A program made the translations under genes and the position numbers. DNA of 64,000 nucleotides from Mrakia gelida (Eukaryota; Basidiomycota; Tremellomycetes; Cystofilobasidiales; Mrakiaceae). Each line of letters opens with the position of its first letter. Position 1 is the stretch's first letter. Under the pieces are notes generated by a model. The model was not told where the DNA came from, ran no database searches, and saw only the letters and a list, made by a program, of their open reading frames with translations. Where the stretch lies: NCBI GenBank assembly GCA_024345305.1, contig BRON01000019.1, forward strand, positions 620,001 through 684,000. Reading direction: 5' to 3'. This document shows, piece after piece, positions 58,875-64,000 of this stretch.

Positions 58875-60529
58875 TCAACTCTCGCTCGTCGACGACTCGC
58901 TCAACACACCCTCCCAAAGCGTCTCTCCCTCTCCCGAGTCTTTCACTCCACCTCTCTGCACATCTGAGATACCTCCATCCTCGACCTGGATGACGAGAGA
59001 GGGGACGATGGAGTAGGAGTTGAGGAGGGTTCCGGTTTGAATTAGGAATCTGCGAAGGAGGGGAGAAGAGGGAGAGTAAAGGACGAGGAGGCGAAGAAGA
59101 GTCAGTCTCGGTGCTGGGAAAAGAGAGGCAGATCCATTCGTAGGCTTGGAGCGCGGCGAAGGCGAGAGGGCTGGGTAGTGGTGGGAAGGGACGAGAGCGA
59201 CGAGAGAGACAGGACGAGACGCGAACGAGCGAAGAGTCGAGGACGAAAAACTCACACCAGAGCCTCGTCGTACGCGACCAAGTACGCAAACATCTCTGCA
59301 CTCAGCAGGCCGGCGAGTTTCTGAGCTCCTTTGGGCGAGAGAGCGTAGGCGTGGGTGCAGAGGGGAGCCGATGAGGCGTGGAGGGTCCATTCCCGAGCGG
59401 GTTTGGAGGATGAAGGGGTGGGAGAGTGGGAGGAGAGGGAGGAGGAGCCGAAGGTTGAGAGGGTTGGGTGGGCGAAGGACTCGGAGTCGGAGGCGCAGTA
59501 GCCTGTGAACGTTGAAGAAAGATCCGAATTCGAAGGTGCGAACGAGGAGTCAGCGAGACAAAGACGCGTCGAAGGGGAGGTCGACGCGAGCGACGAGGAG
59601 ATCCGAAGGCAGAACTCACCGAGATACAAGATGTCCCAAACTTCCGGGAGCTTCTCCTCCCCTAAGAGACCATCCAGGATCTCCTCCACGTCCAGCTCCA
59701 TATCCACGTCGTCCTCCAGAATGAGCAACGCGTTCTCCCTCTTCCCTCCTCCCAGCACTCCTCCTCCCTTCCCAATCCCGACCTCAAGCAGTTCCTCCTT
59801 CAAATTCCACTCCTCCGCGAACCTCTTGATGATCTGGTAGTGTGAGTACCAGCAGGCGATCATCCCCGTTGAGCTCGTCCACGGGAGGGGTTTCATTCGG
59901 GTGATGGAGGTGAGTGTCGAAGGCGAGAGGTGATGGTTGATGAAGGGTGATTGGAAGGACGACGAGGAGTTGGAAGCTTCGGGAGATGTAGGGAAGGGAG
60001 CTGTTGACCAGGAGTTGGCGTTGGTTGGAGGGTTTGGAGGAAAGAGAGCTTGAACGAGAGGGGAAGCTGTTGAGCTCGTCGAGCTCGAACTCGAAGGAGG
60101 AGCGTCCTCTTTCCCTTCGGCACCCTTCAGAATCCCCTCCACTACGACACTCCTATCCTTCACCCAGGTCTCTATGTTCCCGACCTCTTCCGAATCCTTC
60201 CCTATCGCATCCACGAACGTCCAACCCAGTCCTCCGATCCCTTCTCCCAGCCTGACCATGCTCGCTCTTCGATCGTTTCTCGAAGCGAGGTGAACAACGT
60301 CGATCCGTTGGAATCCTAGCGTTTTGGAGTTGAGCCGGGTCGAGTGGGTGGAAGAGGATGGAAGGAAGGGAAGGATGAACTGATGATGAGGTGTTGAAGG
60401 GTGGAGTGAGGAGAGGAGGAAGAGGAGGACGAGGGAGGTTGTGAGGAAGAGGAGGAGGGAGGGCCGAGAAGGGACGAAGAAGAACGGCAATCGACGACGA
60501 GATCGATGAGGGGAGGAAGGGGAGGGCAT
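58875..60529 (-). CDS. Glycosyltransferase family 25 (LPS-type) type II membrane protein
   Basis: Three exons (59620..60529, 59256..59502, 58875..59049) sum to 443 residues in frame. A short basic N terminus and signal anchor (SLLLFLTTSLVLLFLLSSL) suggest a Golgi type II protein. The lumenal part has FQRIDVVHLASRNDRRASMV, TSSTGMIACWYSHYQIIKRF, NALLILEDDVDMELDVEEIL and VWDILYLGYCASDSES. It then has APLCTHAYALSPKGAQKLAG and EALVFLIQTGTLLNSYSIVP. The YSH-x-I block, EDDxxM and the late Ala-Tyr-Ala segment are characteristic of GT25 (galactosyl-type) enzymes of fungi. The acceptor is unknown. A Ser-rich insert lies at about residues 105-175. Confidence 0.88.
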
Positions 60530-61590
60530 AGTGGGCTGATAGAGGGAGACAAAGCGATGTAAAGGTCTGCTTGAGCGAGAGGAATGGAAGCGAACGCAAG
60601 GCCAGAGAGAAAGGAGAAGGGAAAGAACGAAGCTCACCAAAGCGAAGGGAAGAGGCTCGAAGGCCGTTCAAAGAGACGGCAGCGTCTCCGGATCTATAGA
60701 TAAATAAGGTCCGACCACTTCTCGAGTGAGGCTGAGGTGTTGATGATCCGCGAGAGAGAAAGAGAGTGAAGCAAAGGAGGGTGGGATGGGTGTTGCAGAG
60801 GAGAAGAGCGAAGGGCTGAAGCGAGAACAGACTTTGAAGCTCACCAGCGTGAGGGCAGAGTCTCACCCTCTCGGCTCTTCGCTACTCTTCTTCAAGATCT
60901 CTCTTGAACGATCAGCATCTCTGACGAGCGTTTTCGTTATCTTATCGCCCCTTTCCCCTCGTTGCGCATTAAAAAACAGCGATCTCTCATCTCGGACGAG
61001 AGAAAACAGGAGGGCCGCGCTGCTTGACCACCTCCTCGCATCTTCCTTCTTCGTGCAACTCTTCGACGCCTGTTTGTGCCCACTCTTCATCCAGAAGAAT
61101 GTAGAAAGCAGTACGAATTAACAACATTCTACTCCTCTCGTACCTCGCCGACCTGACGATCACGACGACGACGAAGCTTCCACAATTTCTGCGGATCATC
61201 GGCACTTTGGGCTTTGAGTTACTGACCTTTCCGTACCTTTTTAGGGTTTCTACCAGATCAATGATGTATTCACCAACCCTACTCGTCTCGAAAAAGACGC
61301 AAGCAAGAAGCGAAGTCGCGTCCTCCACTCGTCCAGTCGCGTCGCGTCGGCTTTCACTCGATCTCTCTTCAATTACTTTCCTTCAGACAACAACTACCCT
61401 CGTACCCAATCTGGTCGAACGGAGCTCCTGCCACGAGTTGAGACGTTCTCTTGCCGGCAGAAAGGAAGGAGTACATGAAGAAACAACAATGACAACCGAC
61501 CTAACACCCTCAGCCCAAAACAACCTTCACCTTCCTCCTCAACCCCTTCTCCCACCCGCCCAACCTATCCCAAACCTCCTCCTCATCCCT
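60530..61590. other. Intergenic region upstream of the GT25 gene
   Basis: About 1.06 kb lies between the GT25 start and the stop of F-box paralog H. A splice-like GTGAG/branch pair near 60.6-60.65 kb could mark a 5' UTR intron. Otherwise I see no gene, repeat or RNA. Confidence 0.45.
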
Positions 61591-62752
61591 CTACTCCGAA
61601 ACCCAAATCTCAACCCCCTCCTCCCCAACCCTCTCTCCCAACTCACCCATCCTCTCCCCTCCCTCCCCACCCTTCACTCGAAACATCACGTTCATCGCCC
61701 TCCTCAACCCATTCATCGCATGCCCCCACTGATCCCAAGGCTCTCCAATCCACCTCTGAAACGCCGCTGGATCCCTCGCTCTCCTGTAGTCGAATCGGAT
61801 CGTGCGAGGGATGGTAGGGAGGAGAAAGGGGAAGGGGGTTTCGTGGTCGCGTTCGATGAGGGAGAGGCCTGAGAAGGTGATGGATTCGATTCTTTTGAAG
61901 GAGGTGAAGGATTTGGAGAAGAGGGAGTAGGATTTTGGGATGGAGTGGAAGAAGGAGGAGGAGGTGAGTGGGGTTCGGTCGTTGGGAGAGGGGGGAGAGG
62001 GGAAGAAGGTGAGGTGGAGAGGGTCGAGGTGAGGGATGATGGCTCGGAGGAGGAGGTGGAGGCCGATTCCGAGGGGAGGGATGGCGAGGGTTGAGATGCT
62101 GAGGTTGTTGAGTTTGAGTCCGGTCGAGGAGGAGAAGGAGAGGAGACGCGTGGGAGGTGAGAGACGAAGGTCTGCGATGAGAGAACCTGCGACGGTTTGC
62201 TGCTTCTGGCCGTTGGAAACGATCGAGCCGGGAAGGAAGCAGAGGGAGTAGGTCCTTGAGGTAGGGAGAGGCAGGAAAGTGAGGGTATGTGTCTTTTGAA
62301 GACCGAGATGAGGTCGGAGTCGACTCGACGACGGGATGAAGGAGGGCTGAGGTTCGTCGAGCAAAGTTGAACGAAGTCGAATCAGCTTCGTGTCCCCATT
62401 CTCGAGATGCGAAGCTGAGACATAGAGGCACTCACGAGGTAGAAGAGAGCGTACAAGCTCTCGACGGAAGAGATCACGATGTCTTTGTAGAGAAGAGGTC
62501 CAGCGACGGCAGCCATCGAGAACGAGACTTCGACGAGGTTGACGAGCGTTTGTCGGTCGTCGCACTTCCGAACGATCTCGGAGAGGATGTCGAAGGGCAA
62601 CTTTGCGAGGGATCTCTGTTGAAGATCGAAAGAAGCGGGAGGAAGGAAGGGGAAGAGCGAGAGAGAAGGAAGGAAGGGGAGAGGGAGATTTCGATTGAGC
62701 TGTCCTCCTCGATTCTTGGCCACGCTGAGGGACTTACCGAAGCCGAGCGCAT
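61591..62752 (-). CDS. F-box-like paralog H
   Basis: This is a clear example of the clan architecture. Exon 1 is 62738..62752 (MRSAS), exon 2 is 62436..62615 and exon 3 is 61591..62346, both introns phase 0 (GTAAGT...CAACAG and GTGAGTGCC...CCTCAG). The product is 316 residues. The box exon reads RSLAKLPFDILSEIVRKCDD, RQTLVNLVEVSFSMAAVAG and PLLYKDIVISSVESLYALFY. Exon 3 opens PSFIPSSSRLRPHLGLQKTH. The C-terminal half keeps HLDPLHLTFFPS and a TIRFDYRRARDP strand and ends GVEIWVSE. It is intact and divergent from paralog I, 227 bases apart. Skp1 binding is inferred from the F-box-like segment only. Confidence 0.78.
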
Positions 62753-62979
62753 GCCTTTCGAGGAACGAGAAGTCGACAGAGCTGAGCCGTAGGATATGAG
62801 ACGTCGAGGAAATGTGGAGAACTCTGTGGCGAGAGAGGGAGGAAGGAGATGGACGTCGAGAGTCACGAGGCAAAGGATTGAAGGTCGACCTTTTCCCTCC
62901 TTCCCTCTTTGCCTTTCGACCTCGACAACCGCTTTCCTTGTCCCTCTTGCTCGCTTACCGTTCTCCCAAAGACTGAAAC

Positions 62980-64000
62980 ATGCTCTCATCGGTGAGCTCA
63001 TTAGAGTTTCTGCTCCAAGATGGAGATGCTGGGTCGCTGACGTTCTCCTGCCTTCGTACGTTCGCCACCTTCCCTCGCTCGTTGCCTTCCTTCTCCCTCC
63101 CAGTCCTCCCCTCTTCTCACCTCGAACTGGCTCAAGGCCGAGGCACGTCTCCCTCACGTCCTCGAGCACATCGTCGCAGAATGCGATCTCTCAACCCTCG
63201 CAGCCGTCGCTCGCACCTCCTCGGGCGGACTGGCTGCCACGACTCCTCATCTCTACCGAAGCATCCTCGTTTCCGACCCCGCCACCTTGCTCCGTGTCTT
63301 CTACCTCGTGAGCTTCTCACTTTCGCATAATGTATACATAGATGGTTTCTGACTTTCGCTTGTCTTCCTGCCATTCAAACAGCCCATCAATCTTCTCGCT
63401 CGTCCTCAATCGAAGAGCGTCCTCCTCCAACGACCCAACCCTCTCCTTCACCTCACCCATCTCACCCTCTCCATCCCCGCCGATCACCTCGAGGAGATTT
63501 TCGAAATCTACTTCCCTGCCATCTCAGGATCTCCGCCCCCAATGGCGAGACTCAAGCGAGATCATCTCGCCAGAACAGGAGGGTCCTCGTCCGTCACTCA
63601 CCCGCATCCTCTCGAACACCTCTCCGTTATCCTTCCTGCAAGGGACGTCGTCGAGATCTACTACGGATTCTACTCCCTCCTCATCTTCCCGAACTTCAAC
63701 CCAGTTCATCTCGAGTTGGGCATCGAGCAGGACTGACGCCCAGGACACGTCCGTCTCGGACAGAATCCCCTCGAGACCTCGTTCCTCCAAAACTGGACCT
63801 CCCTTCGAAGCATCGAGATGAGAGCTATCACCATCGCAAAGTGCAGCCCTCATCAACAAGGAAGTCGAGGCCGAGACACTCCCTTCTTCGCGTTCTGGCC
63901 TCATCGAGGAGTCGACCATCCTCTCGAGCTCGTCTTCGATTTCGCTTGGGCGGAGACAGGATACTCTGAAGCGTGTGATGCGAGAAGGTTTGAGCATATG
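62980..64000 (+). pseudogene. F-box-like paralog I with in-frame stop, cut by window end
   Basis: Exon 1 is 62980..62991 (MLSS), exon 2 is 63104..63307 and exon 3 is 63383 onward. The box-like exon reads RLPHVLEHIVAECDLSTLAA, TTPHLYRSILVSDPATLLRV. Exon 3 has LLHLTHLTLSIPADHLEEIF and NFNPVHLELGIEQD, then TGA at 63734-63736. The same frame continues past it as a good clan match (SFLQNWTSLRSIEMRAITIA, LELVFDFAWAETGY) to the end of the window. The stop is therefore probably a nonsense mutation or base error inside the gene rather than its end. It is paired head-to-head with H. Confidence 0.55.

Noticed and set aside
832..59570. GACGCGTC as MBF-type (MCB) cell-cycle promoter sites
   Set aside because: The core ACGCGT matches the MCB consensus, but most copies are inside introns or 3' regions of unrelated genes, so a promoter role is not supported by position.
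1..64000. Transposons, CRISPR arrays, viral or toxin genes
   Set aside because: No transposase, reverse transcriptase, terminal repeats, spaced direct repeats, or viral or toxin-like proteins were recognised on either strand.

Overview
The window reads as nuclear DNA of a basidiomycete fungus, most likely a Pucciniomycotina yeast of the Rhodotorula/Sporobolomyces (Microbotryomycetes) type. This is inferred from high GC, compact spacing and very intron-dense genes. Most introns are about 75-110 nt and follow one grammar: GTGAG donor, a GCTGAC-like branch site, then CAG or TAG acceptor. Many proteins also have mitochondrial, membrane or nuclear relatives typical of fungi. The genus cannot be fixed from the sequence alone. 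Exon joins below were derived by hand from frame continuity and splice signals.

Layout: the 3' end of proteasome subunit beta-3 (PUP3) opens the window. A multi-pass membrane protein of unknown function follows (0.7-3.9 kb, minus). From 4.6 to 11.2 kb lies a block of BTB-like and F-box-like paralogs. Then come an MFS sugar porter (11.6-14.9, minus) and a TOPORS-type RING/SR-rich E3 ligase (16.4-20.9, minus). A second F-box pair (21.6-24.2) precedes a small unrecognised membrane protein (24.8-25.9), glycine-cleavage T protein GCV1 (26.1-28.1, minus), importin-beta family nuclear import receptor MTR10/transportin-SR (28.6-32.7, minus) and a DUF300/TMEM184 membrane protein (33.2-37.0, minus). 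Next are another F-box paralog (37.4-38.5), an unrecognised tail-anchored-like protein (39.6-41.2), a mitochondrial PPR protein (41.6-44.5, minus), succinyl-CoA ligase alpha LSC1 (45.1-47.6), an APC-superfamily permease (47.9-52.2) and a MUP1-like permease (53.0-56.2). The end of the window holds a BTB-like gene paired with a truncated F-box paralog (57.1-58.6), a GT25 glycosyltransferase (58.9-60.5, minus) and a last divergent F-box pair (61.6-64.0).

The most unusual content is the lineage-specific-looking F-box/BTB clan. At least nine F-box-like modules, one 3' fragment and two BTB-like genes are scattered among housekeeping genes. Most share a three-exon, phase-0 architecture: a tiny first exon, an F-box exon of about 55-65 codons, then a long exon often opening with SSSRLRPxLGL. 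They sit mostly in head-to-head pairs. Some are broken (nonsense codons, a 5' truncation, a frame break). One pair (7.3-9.5 kb) appears spliced into a single double-F-box gene. One paralog is duplicated in inverted orientation 15 kb away. These would be expected to be SCF or CUL3 substrate adaptors, a role inferred from fold resemblance only.

Three separate genes each show a frame break that one missing base would explain, so assembly indels must be excluded before calling them pseudogenes. No transposon, CRISPR array, rRNA or confident tRNA was seen.
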